Assembly: GCA_036381895.1 (NCBI GenBank)
Contig: DASVBY010000002.1
Coordinates: forward strand, 16,755 to 80,754
Source of the DNA: JACQFZ01 sp036381895
GTDB lineage: Bacteria > Pseudomonadota > Gammaproteobacteria > Acidiferrobacterales > Sulfurifustaceae
Direction of reading: 5' to 3'
DNA length: 64,000 nucleotides
Within the stretch, counting starts at the first letter, position 1; every line of letters starts with the position of its first letter. The notes under the pieces were generated by a model. The model saw nothing but the letters and a program-made list of their open reading frames with translations, made no database searches and had not been told where the DNA came from. Both the position numbers and the translations under genes were made by a program. Shown here in pieces: positions 8,747-17,787 of the stretch.

Positions 8747-9589
8747 CTACGCCACCTGCTGCACCTTCTCCTCCTCTCGCGCCGCCGCGTCAAGGAACTC
8801 CCGAATGATGGGATTGACCACATCCGGCCGGGCGAGCGGCGCCGTGTGACCGCCGGCGCTGACCGTGCGAAACGCCCAGTGCGGACACGCCGCGGCGAGG
8901 AGGGCGACGATCTCTCGTATCGACGGCCGCGTCGCCGCGTCGCTCAGGACGAGCGTGCGGGCGGTCACGGCCGCGCACTCGGCGATCGTCGTCTCCTCCC
9001 CCATGACCGCGTCGCACTCGTGGATCACGGGAGGAATCGACTGCACGAACGCGGCGCGGCGCCTTTCCGGCATCGCGCTCCACGCGCCGGCGCCGAGCCA
9101 GTAGTCGGCGAAGTACTCGGCGACCCGCGGCCAATCGCCGAGCGCTCCGGCGGTCCTGACGTGGTCGAACAGCGCGCGCGCATCGAGGTACGCCGCGATG
9201 CGCCCCGCCTGTTTCAGCAAGTGCGCCGGGTTCGGTTCGAACAGAACCAGGCTCGCGATGCGCGGCCCTGCCCGCATCGCCGCTTTCAGCGCGACGAGCC
9301 CCCCGAACGAATGCCCGACGAGGTGAACCGGGCGCCGCAGCTCCTCGCACAGCGCGAGCACGAGCTCCGCCTGCGCATGCAGGGGCTGCGGCGTGGTTCC
9401 CGGCCACGGCGTCGTCTGGCCGTAGCCGTAGAGGTTGACCGCGAGCACCCGGTAGGCGTCCTTCAGCGCCTCGGTGAGCGCGCGCCACTGGCGGTTCGAG
9501 CTCACCGAGCTGTGCACCAGAACGACCGGATCGCCGGCGCCGTCGTCGGTGTAGTCGATCCTGAGCGGGCCTTTGGACAAGACAGGCAT
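8747..9589 (-). CDS. Alpha/beta hydrolase
   Basis: This encodes 280 residues from ATG 9589. The nucleophile elbow is GHSFGG with Ser94, the oxyanion-side motif is VLVHSSVSS near residue 25, and the catalytic histidine is in SAGGHTAP near 250. The aspartate would be in the LVLSDAATRPS strand. The cap region (about 130-200) contains EYFADYWLGAGAWSAMPE, common in ester and C-C bond hydrolases of this fold. It lies 32 bases downstream of the methyltransferase gene and is probably co-transcribed with it. Substrate unknown. Confidence 0.8.
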   Translation of the reverse strand: MPVLSKGPLRIDYTDDGAGDPVVLVHSSVSSNRQWRALTEALKDAYRVLAVNLYGYGQTTPWPGTTPQPLHAQAELVLALCEELRRPVHLVGHSFGGLVALKAAMRAGPRIASLVLFEPNPAHLLKQAGRIAAYLDARALFDHVRTAGALGDWPRVAEYFADYWLGAGAWSAMPERRRAAFVQSIPPVIHECDAVMGEETTIAECAAVTARTLVLSDAATRPSIREIVALLAAACPHWAFRTVSAGGHTAPLARPDVVNPIIREFLDAAAREEEKVQQVA

Positions 9590-9621
9590 GTCCGATCCTC
9601 CATCCGCGTCGCGGCGGCCGG

Positions 9622-10443
9622 TCAGGCGACGGTGACGGCCACCTCGAGATAGGCGCTCGGCACGATCATGACGTCGCCGCCGCGGTTGTGTGTTGCGATG
9701 AGCGCGAGGATCTCCTCCGCGAGTTCCGCCTGCCTGTCCGGATCGAGCGCGCCGAAGGCTTTGTGCGTCGGCCCATAGTACGCGCGAAAGGTATCGAGCC
9801 AGTGCCGCGGCGAGCGGTAGCGGAAGATGTAATCGCGCCGCACAGCCGCTACCCGGTGCCTCGGGAAGAGCTGACGGAGGCGCTCCGCGGTGCCCCAGAG
9901 AAGCGGCGACTCGAGGCCGGCGGGCGGCGGTACGTAGCGGCCGATGAGCTTGAAGAGCGCGCCAATGAAGCCGTCGGGGGTCCAATTCGCGAGCCCGATG
10001 CGGCCGCCGGGGCGGCAGACTCGCGCGAGCTCGGCTGCGGCCTGCTCCTGGTTCGGCGCGAACATGACGCCGAAGGTCGAGAGCACCGCATCGAAGCTCG
10101 CATCGGCATAAGGCAGCGCCTCGACGTCGGCCTGCTCGAAGCGCACGTCGAAGCCTTCGGCGCTCGCCCGCGCGCGGCCGCGCTCGAGCAGTGCCGGCAC
10201 GTAATCGGTCGAGACCACGTCGCAGGCCCGGCGCGCGGCGGCGAGCGTGGCGTTGCCGTTGCCTGCGGCAACGTCGAGCACGCGGCTCCCGGGACGCAGG
10301 TCGAGCGCCTCGCAGAGCGATTCGCCGACGAGCTGCAGCGTCGTGCCGATGACGGCGTAGTCGCCGGAAGCCCAGGTCTGCTGCTGCCGCGTCTTGATGG
10401 CGCCGTAGTCCGGCGTTGTCTGGCTGATGGGTTGGGTACGCAT
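9622..10443 (-). CDS. SAM-dependent methyltransferase (class I, UbiE-like)
   Basis: This encodes 273 residues. SAM-binding motif I is VLDVAAGNGN (residues 55-64), motif II includes VVSTDYVPALLERG, and motif III is PYADASFDAVLSTFGVMFAPNQ followed by RVCRPGGRIGLANWTP. That set is typical of the Methyltransf_11/UbiE group acting on small molecules or lipids. It sits between the cupin and the alpha/beta hydrolase on the same strand, so a small-molecule role in a shared operon is inferred. No substrate can be named. Confidence 0.8.
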   Translation of the reverse strand: MRTQPISQTTPDYGAIKTRQQQTWASGDYAVIGTTLQLVGESLCEALDLRPGSRVLDVAAGNGNATLAAARRACDVVSTDYVPALLERGRARASAEGFDVRFEQADVEALPYADASFDAVLSTFGVMFAPNQEQAAAELARVCRPGGRIGLANWTPDGFIGALFKLIGRYVPPPAGLESPLLWGTAERLRQLFPRHRVAAVRRDYIFRYRSPRHWLDTFRAYYGPTHKAFGALDPDRQAELAEEILALIATHNRGGDVMIVPSAYLEVAVTVA

Positions 10444-10575
10444 GGGTCTCTCCTTCTTACCTCGAGTGGGTTGATCGTGCTCGGACGGCCGGCCGGATGC
10501 GCTCTCGGGCGGCCTGCTCGAGCGCTTGAGCCTCGCGGTCTCCCTCGCCGCTGGCAGCGAGGGGGCCCGCTCCGC

Positions 10576-10965
10576 TTACGCGACGTTCACCTTGCCGCGC
10601 ATGTGGTCGATGACATGAATGTGTTCGCGTTGCGGGCTGAACATGACGATCTCCGCATCCTCGTCCACACGGACGTTGTGCCCGGGCGGCCAGTAGAAGA
10701 GATCGTTTGCCTCGACCGTTTCCTGCCGGCCGCGCGTGTCGGTCGTCGTAATCCGGCCGCGCAGCACGTAGCCCCAGTGGGGGCACTGGCAGGCGCCGCC
10801 GTCGAGCCCCTGAAACAGCGGCGTGGTGTCGACCCCCGCCGCCAGCGTGAAGTACTCGGCGCTGATCCAGCCGAAGTCGCCCGCCTTGCCGAAATCGGTG
10901 CGCAGGCGCAGGACGGCACCGGGAATTTCCATTCTCACGTCGACATCATCTTTCGCGACTCGCAT
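10576..10965 (-). CDS. Cupin-domain protein
   Basis: This encodes 129 residues. ATG 10965 has AAGGAGG upstream. Cupin motif 1 is CPHWGYVLRGRITTTD and motif 2 is NDLFYWPPGHNVRVDEDAE. Metal-ligand histidines are partly visible (H in CPHWG, H in PPGHNV). A single-domain cupin of this size may be an isomerase, dioxygenase or ligand-binding protein. It is the first gene of the minus-strand block and is divergent from the XRE-AAA regulator at 11199, which makes it a likely target of that regulator. Confidence 0.75.
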   Translation of the reverse strand: MRVAKDDVDVRMEIPGAVLRLRTDFGKAGDFGWISAEYFTLAAGVDTTPLFQGLDGGACQCPHWGYVLRGRITTTDTRGRQETVEANDLFYWPPGHNVRVDEDAEIVMFSPQREHIHVIDHMRGKVNVA

Positions 10966-11198
10966 GTCGGTTCCTCCTTGGCTCGATGGTCTCCGTGGCT
11001 GCTCGCGCGCGGTGCTTCCGCGCGCATCGTTTACCGGGGTGCTCTTGCCGACGCCCATGACCCGGTGCATGGGTACTTCCCGACTGACCGACGGCATTCA
11101 ATCGCGCCGGGCGCCGGGGGCGGTCACGCTCGGGGGGACAGGCAGCGGGACAAAAAGGGTGACAGAATGATGTCCCCAGCCAGGCGAGGAACCGCCCG

Positions 11199-14126
11199 TT
11201 GGAGGAGCGGACGCAGTCGTTTGGCTATTGGCTGCGGCGGCGGCGCAAAGCGCTCGACCTCACGCAGGAAGCGCTTGCGCGCGCGGTGAACTGCACGCGC
11301 CACGCCATACGCAAGATCGAGGCGGACGAGCGCCGGCCGTCCCGGCGGCTGGCGGAACGTCTCGCGGAGAAGCTCGCGATCCCCGCGCACGAACGCGAAG
11401 CCTTCCTCGACGCCGCGCGCGCGGTCGATCGCGTCGAACGCCTCGCGCTCGACCGCGAACCCCTAGCGCGGGTGCCGGCGGAGCAGAGCGAACCCGATCC
11501 GTTCGTCGGGCGCGTCGACGAGTACGGCCTGCTCTGCGGGCTGCTCGCACGGCTCGGCGGGGGCGCCGGTCACGCCGTACTGATCGAGGGCGAGCCCGGC
11601 ATCGGCAAGAGCCGGCTGATGCGCGAGCTCGCGCGCTACGCGCGCTCCCGCCGCATCGCGACATTCAGGACCAACTGCTACGAGATCGAGCGCGCGATGC
11701 CGTATCAGCCGGTGATCGATCTGGTGTCGCAGGCGCTCGAGCTCGCACCGGATCCGGCGCTGCGCAGGCTCGCGCCCGTATCGCTCGCCGAGATCGCCGC
11801 GCTCGTGCCGGCGGTGGCGCAGCGTGTCACCGTACCCGTGCTCTCCTCGGATTTCGTCGAAGCGCGGCAGGCCCGGCTGTTTCGCGCGATCGGGCAGCTC
11901 TTCGACGCGCTCGCCGAGGGGCGCCCGCTCGTCGTCATGGTCGACGACATCCAGTGGGCCGATCACGCGAGCGCGCAGTTCCTGCACTGGTTCGCGCGCC
12001 AGGCGGCGGCGCGCCCGCTGCTCGTACTGCTCGCGTACCGCGACGAAGCGCTTTTCGACGGCGAACGCCTCTACGGGATGGTCGAAAGCCTCAAGCGCGA
12101 GCCACACACGCGCCACCTCGCGCTCGCGCGCCTGCGCCTCGCCGACGCCGAGGCGCTGATCGGCGGCGACGCCGCCCTCGCCGCGCGCCTTCACGGCGAG
12201 ACCGACGGCAACCCGTTCTTCCTCTGCTCGATGCTGCATGCGCTGCGCGCGGGCGAGATCGCGCCGAGCGCCACCGGCGAGCTGCCGCTGCCCGAGGCAT
12301 TGCGCGCGGCCGTGCGCGCGCGGCTGGCGCACGTGCCGGCGGAGGCCCGCGCAGTGCTCGACCAGGCTGCGGTCATCGGCCGGCGCTTCGACTTCGAGAC
12401 GCTGCTGGCGGTCACGGGAAGCGCGGAGGAAGGGCTTCTGCGCTCCATCGAGATCCTGGTGCGGCGCCGGCTGCTGCGCGAGGACCGCGACGGAGGATAC
12501 GACTTCGTGCACGACAAGGTGCGCGAGGTCGCGTACCTCGACGTACCGGCCGCGCGGCGCATGCGGCTGCATCGCGCCGTGGCCGAGGCGCTCGAACGCC
12601 GCGACGACGGCGAGGCGCACGAGCGCGACGCGCGGCTCGCCGAGCACTACGAGCGCGCCCGGGTCTGGGACGCGGCGCTCGCCCACATGGTGCTCGCGGC
12701 TGAGCGTTCGCAGAAGCTCTTCGCGCTGCGCGAGGCGCTGCACTGGCTCGACCGCGCCGTCGCGCTCGCCGAGGCGCATCCGCAGGCGTTGCGCGGGCGC
12801 GCGCTGAATGACCTCTACGAGCAGCGCGGCGGCGTGCGGGCGCAGGCGGGCCTGGCGGCGGGAGCGGTCGAGGACATGCGCCGCGTGATCGAGGCGGCGA
12901 ACCGCGAGGGCGACCGCCTCAAGGCGCGCGACGCGCTGATCCAGCTCGGCATGACCTACCGCCGCGCCGACGATTACGCGCAGGCGAGCGCCTGCCTGAC
13001 GCAGGCGCTCGCCGAGTGCCGCGCGATGCAGGACGAGCGCCATGCGGCCGATACGCTCTACCACCTCGGCACCGTCGCCTGGAGCGACGGGCGCAACGAC
13101 GAGGCGATCGCCTGTCACGAGGAAGCGGTCGCGATCTGCGAGCGCCTGGGGCTCATCGACCTGGTCGCGGTGCAGGCGTACCACGGCCGCGGCGAGGCGC
13201 ATTTCAACAATCTCGAGCCGCGCGCCGCCATCGCCTGCTACGAGCGCTCGATCGAGCTCGCCCGCGGCATCGGCGACAAGAGCTACGAGCAGGAAAACCT
13301 CATGATGGTCGCGTACGCGCACACGGGCATCATGGGGCTCGCGGACTACGCGATCGCGCAGGCGAAGTTCGCTCTAGCGCTCGAGATCGCCGAGCGCGCC
13401 GACTTGCAGTGGCACATGGGCCCGACGCTGCTCGGGCGCGATCACGTGCGCGGCTGCATCGGCCGCTACGGCGAAGCGTACACCGGAATGACCCGCACGC
13501 TGCAGTGGCTCGAGAGCGTGCGGCACACGCGCTACTCGCTGATGGCCTGCGACTTCCTGAGCCAGCTCCTGATCGATCTCGGTCTCAACGCCGAAGCCGT
13601 GGAGTACGCGGAACGCGGGCTCGCCCTCGGCGCCGCCGCCAAGGTCACGTTCTGGCGTCCGCGCATCATCGCCAACCGGGCGATCGCGCGGCTGCGTCTC
13701 GGACACCTCGACGTCGGACCGGAGCTCGAGCGCGCGGCGGCGTACTGCCGCGCGCACCGCGAGCTCTATCAGATGACGCGCTGTCTCGAGGGTCTCGCCG
13801 AGCTCGCGCTCGTGGCCGGCGACCCCGAGGAGTGCCTGCGGCTGGCGCGCGAGTTGCTCGCGCTCGCCGAACGCTCGGGCCTGCGGGAGCTCGCCGGCGC
13901 AGCACGTCGCTGGTGCGGCGAAGCGCTGGCGGCGAAGGGCGAGGCGGCGGCCGCCCGCGCGGAGCTCGCCGGCGCGCGGCGCCTCGCGCGCGCCGTCGGC
14001 CGCGTGCGCCTCGTCTACGACGTCGAACGCGCGCTCGCGCGTCTCGGCGAGGAGAGCGAGGCCGAGCGCTGGTTCGCCGGCATGCGCGAAAGCCTCGCCG
14101 GCACCTCCCTTACGCTCCGGCTCTGA
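11199..14126 (+). CDS. XRE-type HTH + AAA ATPase + TPR transcriptional regulator
   Basis: This encodes 975 residues from TTG 11199, with GCGAGGA upstream; no ATG start fits. Residues about 8-60 form an XRE helix-turn-helix (LTQEALARAVNCTRHAIRKIE). A linker leads to an AAA/STAND-type ATPase with Walker A GEPGIGKS at 131-138 and Walker B VVMVDDIQWAD near 245-254. The remaining half is helical with TPR-like repeats, used in this group for ligand or partner sensing. It resembles MalT/LuxR-type large ATP-dependent regulators with the DNA-binding domain moved to the N-terminus and of a different family. It is divergent from the cupin/methyltransferase/hydrolase block. Effector unknown. Confidence 0.8.
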   Translation: MEERTQSFGYWLRRRRKALDLTQEALARAVNCTRHAIRKIEADERRPSRRLAERLAEKLAIPAHEREAFLDAARAVDRVERLALDREPLARVPAEQSEPDPFVGRVDEYGLLCGLLARLGGGAGHAVLIEGEPGIGKSRLMRELARYARSRRIATFRTNCYEIERAMPYQPVIDLVSQALELAPDPALRRLAPVSLAEIAALVPAVAQRVTVPVLSSDFVEARQARLFRAIGQLFDALAEGRPLVVMVDDIQWADHASAQFLHWFARQAAARPLLVLLAYRDEALFDGERLYGMVESLKREPHTRHLALARLRLADAEALIGGDAALAARLHGETDGNPFFLCSMLHALRAGEIAPSATGELPLPEALRAAVRARLAHVPAEARAVLDQAAVIGRRFDFETLLAVTGSAEEGLLRSIEILVRRRLLREDRDGGYDFVHDKVREVAYLDVPAARRMRLHRAVAEALERRDDGEAHERDARLAEHYERARVWDAALAHMVLAAERSQKLFALREALHWLDRAVALAEAHPQALRGRALNDLYEQRGGVRAQAGLAAGAVEDMRRVIEAANREGDRLKARDALIQLGMTYRRADDYAQASACLTQALAECRAMQDERHAADTLYHLGTVAWSDGRNDEAIACHEEAVAICERLGLIDLVAVQAYHGRGEAHFNNLEPRAAIACYERSIELARGIGDKSYEQENLMMVAYAHTGIMGLADYAIAQAKFALALEIAERADLQWHMGPTLLGRDHVRGCIGRYGEAYTGMTRTLQWLESVRHTRYSLMACDFLSQLLIDLGLNAEAVEYAERGLALGAAAKVTFWRPRIIANRAIARLRLGHLDVGPELERAAAYCRAHRELYQMTRCLEGLAELALVAGDPEECLRLARELLALAERSGLRELAGAARRWCGEALAAKGEAAAARAELAGARRLARAVGRVRLVYDVERALARLGEESEAERWFAGMRESLAGTSLTLRL

Positions 14127-14504
14127 CGCGCCGCTGCGCGCCGACGCCGCCCGTAGCTGTCACAACCGCCGGCCATCGAACGTCTAATCCGTGTCGCAAC
14201 CACCGTGCGGCGCTGCGCCTGCCGCGCCCGATAAGGGTTCGCATGCGCCCCGGCGGCAGCCGTCCACGAACCGGCCCGGGCCACGCGCGTCGCGGCCACG
14301 ACGGCGAATCGGACCTGAGCCTCGCGCGCCGCTTCGGGTACCGTTGCGAAGCTGGTGCGAGAGCACCTCGCCGGCATCATCGGGCTCAGGTTCACGGCTC
14401 TGCGCGGCGTTCGCCTGAAGCGGCACCTAGAGTGTTGCGCGCCTTGACCGCGACTGTACGGTGCGCAATCGTGGCCGGGTCTCCCGTCGCGAGAAACGAG
14501 CGCC
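14127..14504. other. Gene-free stretch
   Basis: About 380 bases between the large regulator and the first outer-membrane protein. It has no credible reading frame on either strand and no RNA gene or repeat that I can see. It should carry the promoter of the outer-membrane protein gene. Confidence 0.4.
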
Positions 14505-15125
14505 ATGAAGCGGCATGCCTGGCTCCTTGCGTTGGCGCTGATGGCGCTGGCTCCGGCAGCCCGCGGGGAAGGGTACATCGGCCTCGGCGGCGGCAAGAGC
14601 GACGCCGACATAAGCGTCGAAGCGGAAGAGGTGCTGTTCGGGATCGGCGGCGAGTGCGGGCTCAACGTCACCTGCGCCTTCGACGAAAGCGACACCGGAT
14701 TCAAGATCTTCGGGGGCAACCGCTTCAATCCGTACTTCGCACTCGAGCTTTCCTACATCGATTTCGGCGAGTTCTCGGCGACGGCCGTCGGACCGAGTAC
14801 GAGCGGCGGCACGCTGCGCTTCAGGCTGCTCGCCGACGTCTGGGCCATCGGCATAGCGGGGCTCGGCCTGATCCCGGCCGGGCGGTTCGACGTTTTCGTC
14901 AAGGCCGGCGCGGCGTACTGGTCGGCCGACCTGACGGCCTCCGCCATCGACACCGTATTCGGGGCAGTATCGGAGACCGACACCCGCGACGGCGGCAACC
15001 TGCTTTGGGGCGCCGGTCTGCAATGGAACGGCGAGCGCGTGTCTTTGCGCGCCGAGTTCGAGCGCGTCGATGTCGATGAGATCGATATCGATCTCGTTTC
15101 GGCGAGCGCGATATTCCGCTTCTGA
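14505..15125 (+). CDS. Outer-membrane beta-barrel protein (OmpA-like fold), copy 1
   Basis: This encodes 206 residues from ATG 14505. The signal peptide is MKRHAWLLALALMALAPAARG. The mature protein starts GYIGLGGGKSDADIS and shows alternating strands ending in Phe (SASAIFRF at the C-terminus), the hallmark of eight-stranded outer-membrane barrels. A conserved GFKIFGGNRFNPYFALELSY block marks the OmpA-like/porin-family domain. Two cysteines (GECGL, VTCAF) could form a loop disulfide. A close paralog follows at 15482. Function unknown. Confidence 0.75.
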   Translation: MKRHAWLLALALMALAPAARGEGYIGLGGGKSDADISVEAEEVLFGIGGECGLNVTCAFDESDTGFKIFGGNRFNPYFALELSYIDFGEFSATAVGPSTSGGTLRFRLLADVWAIGIAGLGLIPAGRFDVFVKAGAAYWSADLTASAIDTVFGAVSETDTRDGGNLLWGAGLQWNGERVSLRAEFERVDVDEIDIDLVSASAIFRF

Positions 15126-15481
15126 CGCGAGAGAACCGGCACGCGCAGGTCCCCGATGTGCCGCCCGGAGCAGGCGCGCGATCGTCTCGCCGTGGCGCCG
15201 CGAAGGCAAGGCTTTCCGCGGCGTCGCCTCGCGGCTGCGACGGGCATCAGACTTCGGGCGCGTGCGCGCTGCCGCGGTAGCCGTTTTCCGCTCCTGTCCA
15301 CCCCCGGCGCCGGTTTCTGCTGCCCGCAGTCACGAATGCAATTCCGGTCATCGCACGGCGGGAAACGCGGCCATTCGCGGTCGCCCGAGTCTCGGTACAG
15401 AAACGCCGTCGTTGACCGCTCTGCGGGGATGCGCAAGGTTGAGCGCCGGCATGTGCCGCCATCGCAGGGAAGCGAACCGGT
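15126..15481. other. Gene-free stretch between tandem paralogs
   Basis: About 356 bases separating the two outer-membrane protein copies. I find no convincing gene. The part just before 15482 is open in the paralog's frame back to 15443, where a TGA precedes it, but contains no ATG, GTG or TTG in that frame. Confidence 0.4.
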
Positions 15482-16105
15482 ATCAAACCTCATGCATCGG
15501 TCGGGCTGGTAGCGCTGTTCGCGGCGAGCCCGGCTGCGCACCCGCAGGGATACGTCGGCGTCGGCGGAGGAAGCACCGAAGCGAACGTAAGCGCGGACGC
15601 GGAAGAGCAGCTCGCCGAAATCGGCGGCGAGTGCCGCGTCGCCCCCGCCCGCTCGTTCGACGAATCCGACAGCGGCTACAAAGTCTTCCTGGGGAGGCGC
15701 TTCAACCGCTACTTCGCGGCCGAGGTCTCTTACACGGATTTCGGGACTTTCTCCGCCGCCGGCCGCGGCGCGAGCCCTGCCGGCGGTACGCTCGATTTCA
15801 CCCTCGCCGCCGACGTCTGGTCGATCGGGCTCACCGGCATCGGCCTGCTGCCGCTCGGCAGCGCTCTCGACCTGTTCGCCAAGGCGGGCGTGGCCTACTG
15901 GTCGGCGGACCTCGAGGGGACGGCGACGGACACGCTCCTTGGCACGCTTTCGGAATCGGACACCAACGAGGGCGGCAACCTCCTTCGGGGCGCCGGACTG
16001 CAATGGAACGGCAAGCGCGTGTCTTTGCGCGCGGAATTCGAGCGCATAGACGTCAACGACATCGATATCGACCTCGTTTCAGGGAGTATCGTCTTTCGGC
16101 TGTGA
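15482..16105 (+). CDS. Outer-membrane beta-barrel protein copy 2, ATC at the start position
   Basis: From ATC 15482 the frame encodes 207 residues that align end to end with the 206-residue copy at 14505: signal IKPHASVGLVALFAASPAA, then GYVGVGGGSTEANVS, SYTDFGTFSA, GLQWNGKRVSLRAEFER and a C-terminal VFRL. ATC aligns with the first copy's ATG (ATCAAACCTCATGC against ATGAAGCGGCATGC). The frame is closed by TGA at 15440 and has no ATG/GTG/TTG until GTG 15890, deep inside the barrel. AGGGA stands 12 bases upstream. The coding region has no internal stop. It may use a non-standard AUC start, or the start codon may have been lost by mutation or base-call error. Confidence 0.55.
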   Translation: MKPHASVGLVALFAASPAAHPQGYVGVGGGSTEANVSADAEEQLAEIGGECRVAPARSFDESDSGYKVFLGRRFNRYFAAEVSYTDFGTFSAAGRGASPAGGTLDFTLAADVWSIGLTGIGLLPLGSALDLFAKAGVAYWSADLEGTATDTLLGTLSESDTNEGGNLLRGAGLQWNGKRVSLRAEFERIDVNDIDIDLVSGSIVFRL

Positions 16106-16198
16106 CCGCGCTGACGCAAGCAGCGGGTTGCGTCTGTCAGGCCACGGGCAGAGCGCGATCGGGCAGCACGGGCACCGAGGCCCGAACCCCTTCGCGCG

Positions 16199-16876
16199 CT
16201 AGACAGGGCCGCGCTTCGTGGATGCTTCGCTACGTGCGTCGCCCTCGGGCCCGCGCGGCGAGGTGAGGCACGCCCAGGCGTCCATGGCCGCGCGGGCGAC
16301 CGCGAGCAGCGTCGCCCGCGACGCGCCGTCGCGCGCGAGGATCGACATTCCGTGCTGTATGGAAAGGTAGAAGCTCGCGACGGCGTCGCAATCGACGGTC
16401 CTCGGGATCTCGCCCTCGGTCGCGGCGCGCTCCAGGCGCCGCCTGAGCTTCGCGAGGTTCCCGGTGCGGTACGCGCGCAGCTTCGCGCACACCGAGGCGT
16501 TGGCGCCGGTGTCGTGCAGCGCGCCGAGCGCGATCAGGCAGCCACGCGGCTTGCCGCGGCGCGTGAACGCGACCGCGCTCTCGTCGAGCAGCCGCGCGAT
16601 GCCCGCGCGGGCGCTCGGCGCCTCGAGCACCGCGTCCCAGTCGGGTCCGTCCTCCCGTACGCTGTAGAGCTGCACTGCCTCGAGGAACAGCGCCTCCTTC
16701 GAGCCGAAGGCGGCATACAGGCTCGGGGGATTTATGCCCATCGCCTCGGTGAGTTCGGCGAGCGACGCGCCCTCGTACCCCTTGGCCCAGAACACGTCCA
16801 TCGCCTTGGCCAGCGCTGCGGCGCGATCGAACGCGCGCGGCCGGCCGCGGCCCGTGCGGGTGTCGTGCGGCTTCAT
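16199..16876 (-). CDS. TetR/AcrR-family transcriptional repressor
   Basis: This encodes 225 residues. The N-terminal TetR helix-turn-helix is GRPRAFDRAAALAKAMDVFWAKGYEGASLAELTEAMGINPPSLYAAFGSKEALF, in segments at residues 11-62. The C-terminal ligand domain contains RGCLIALGALHDTG, common in the YxaF/LmrA-like TetR group. It is divergent from the SDR gene at 17001 across 124 bases that hold two related operator-like sites, so it probably represses both itself and the SDR gene. Inducer unknown. Confidence 0.85.
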   Translation of the reverse strand: MKPHDTRTGRGRPRAFDRAAALAKAMDVFWAKGYEGASLAELTEAMGINPPSLYAAFGSKEALFLEAVQLYSVREDGPDWDAVLEAPSARAGIARLLDESAVAFTRRGKPRGCLIALGALHDTGANASVCAKLRAYRTGNLAKLRRRLERAATEGEIPRTVDCDAVASFYLSIQHGMSILARDGASRATLLAVARAAMDAWACLTSPRGPEGDARSEASTKRGPV

Positions 16877-16916
16877 GAGCTGACCTCCCGGTCTCGCGCT
16901 TGCATCGAATTATTAT

Positions 16917-16932
16917 TATATCAATAGCTACA
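16917..16932. promoter_or_regulatory. Candidate TetR operator, copy 1
   Basis: The 16 bases tatatcaatagctaca read, on the other strand, TGTAGCTATTGATATA. This is a close match to TGTAGCAATCGATACA inside the site at 16968-16987. The site lies about 40 bases upstream of the tetR start, where that gene's own promoter is expected. Confidence 0.5.
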
Positions 16933-16939
16933 AAAATTC

Positions 16940-16969
16940 TTGACACCCGGCGGCACCCTCCGCTAAATA
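16940..16969 (+). promoter_or_regulatory. Sigma-70-type promoter for the SDR gene
   Basis: TTGACA at 16940-16945 and TAAATA at 16964-16969 are separated by 18 bases. The -10 element overlaps the left edge of the operator at 16968, so repressor binding would block RNA polymerase. AGGAGG at 16990-16995 serves the ATG at 17001. Confidence 0.65.
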
Positions 16970-16987
16970 TGTAGCAATCGATACATA
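16968..16987. promoter_or_regulatory. Candidate TetR operator, copy 2
   Basis: TATGTA at 16968-16973 and TACATA at 16982-16987 are a perfect inverted repeat around GCAATCGA. Position (over the -10 and start region of the SDR promoter) and relatedness to the site at 16917 support its being the binding site of the adjacent TetR protein. Confidence 0.6.
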
Positions 16988-17000
16988 ACAGGAGGCACAC

Positions 17001-17741
17001 ATGGTCGGATTGCGGGGGAAAGTGGCGCTGGTGACGGGCGGCAGCCGCGGCATCGGAGCCGCGATCGTGCGGCGGCTGGCCGCGGACGGCGCGGACGTCG
17101 CACTCACTTACGCACGCGCGCGCGAGCGCGCCGAGGCGGTGGCCGAGGCCGTCCGGGCGGGCGGCCGCCAGGCTCTCGTGCTGCGCGCGGACAACGCGGA
17201 ACCGTCCGCGCTCGAGGCGGCAGTGGAGGACACCGTATCGAAGCTCGGCCGGCTGGACGTGCTGGTGAACAATGCCGGCATGTTCGCGGTCGCGACACTC
17301 GAGGAGGCGACGCTCGAGCAGTTCGAGTACATGTTCGCCGTGAACGTGCGCGCAGCGTTCGCGGCGGCTCGGGCCGCGTCGCACCGTATGCCGGATGGCG
17401 GGCGCATCATCACCATCGGCAGTAACCTCGCCGAACGGGTTCCCCGTCCGGGCCTAGCCCTGTATGCGGCGAGCAAGGCCGCGCTGATCGGGCTCACGAA
17501 GGGCATGGCGCGCGACCTCGGTCCGCGCGCCATCACCGTGAACCTGGTGCAGCCGGGCTCGACCGCTACCGAAATGAATCCGGAGGACGGGCCGGCGGCC
17601 CCGCCGCAGCGCGCCGCCACGGCGATCGGGCGATTCGGCAAGCCGACTGAAATAGCGGCGCTCGTCGCCTGGCTCGCAGCCGACGAAAGCCACTTCGTCA
17701 CCGGTGCCGTTCTGACCGCGGACGGCGGCGCGAACGCATGA
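17001..17741 (+). CDS. SDR-family NAD(P)-dependent oxidoreductase
   Basis: This encodes 246 residues, with AGGAGG six bases before the ATG. It is a classical short-chain dehydrogenase: nucleotide loop TGGSRGIG (residues 12-19), NNAG at 90-93, catalytic Ser141, Tyr155 and Lys159 (YAASK). The C-terminal FVTGAVLTADGGANA is the usual FabG-like ending. It is divergent from a TetR repressor and followed by a broken MFS transporter. This arrangement is common for inducible stress or detoxification modules. Substrate unknown; 3-oxoacyl-ACP reductase function is possible but not indicated. Confidence 0.85.
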   Translation: MVGLRGKVALVTGGSRGIGAAIVRRLAADGADVALTYARARERAEAVAEAVRAGGRQALVLRADNAEPSALEAAVEDTVSKLGRLDVLVNNAGMFAVATLEEATLEQFEYMFAVNVRAAFAAARAASHRMPDGGRIITIGSNLAERVPRPGLALYAASKAALIGLTKGMARDLGPRAITVNLVQPGSTATEMNPEDGPAAPPQRAATAIGRFGKPTEIAALVAWLAADESHFVTGAVLTADGGANA

Positions 17742-17787
17742 GGCCGCGCCCGGCTCGCCGGGCGCCGCCGCGCTCGCCGCCTGCGGC

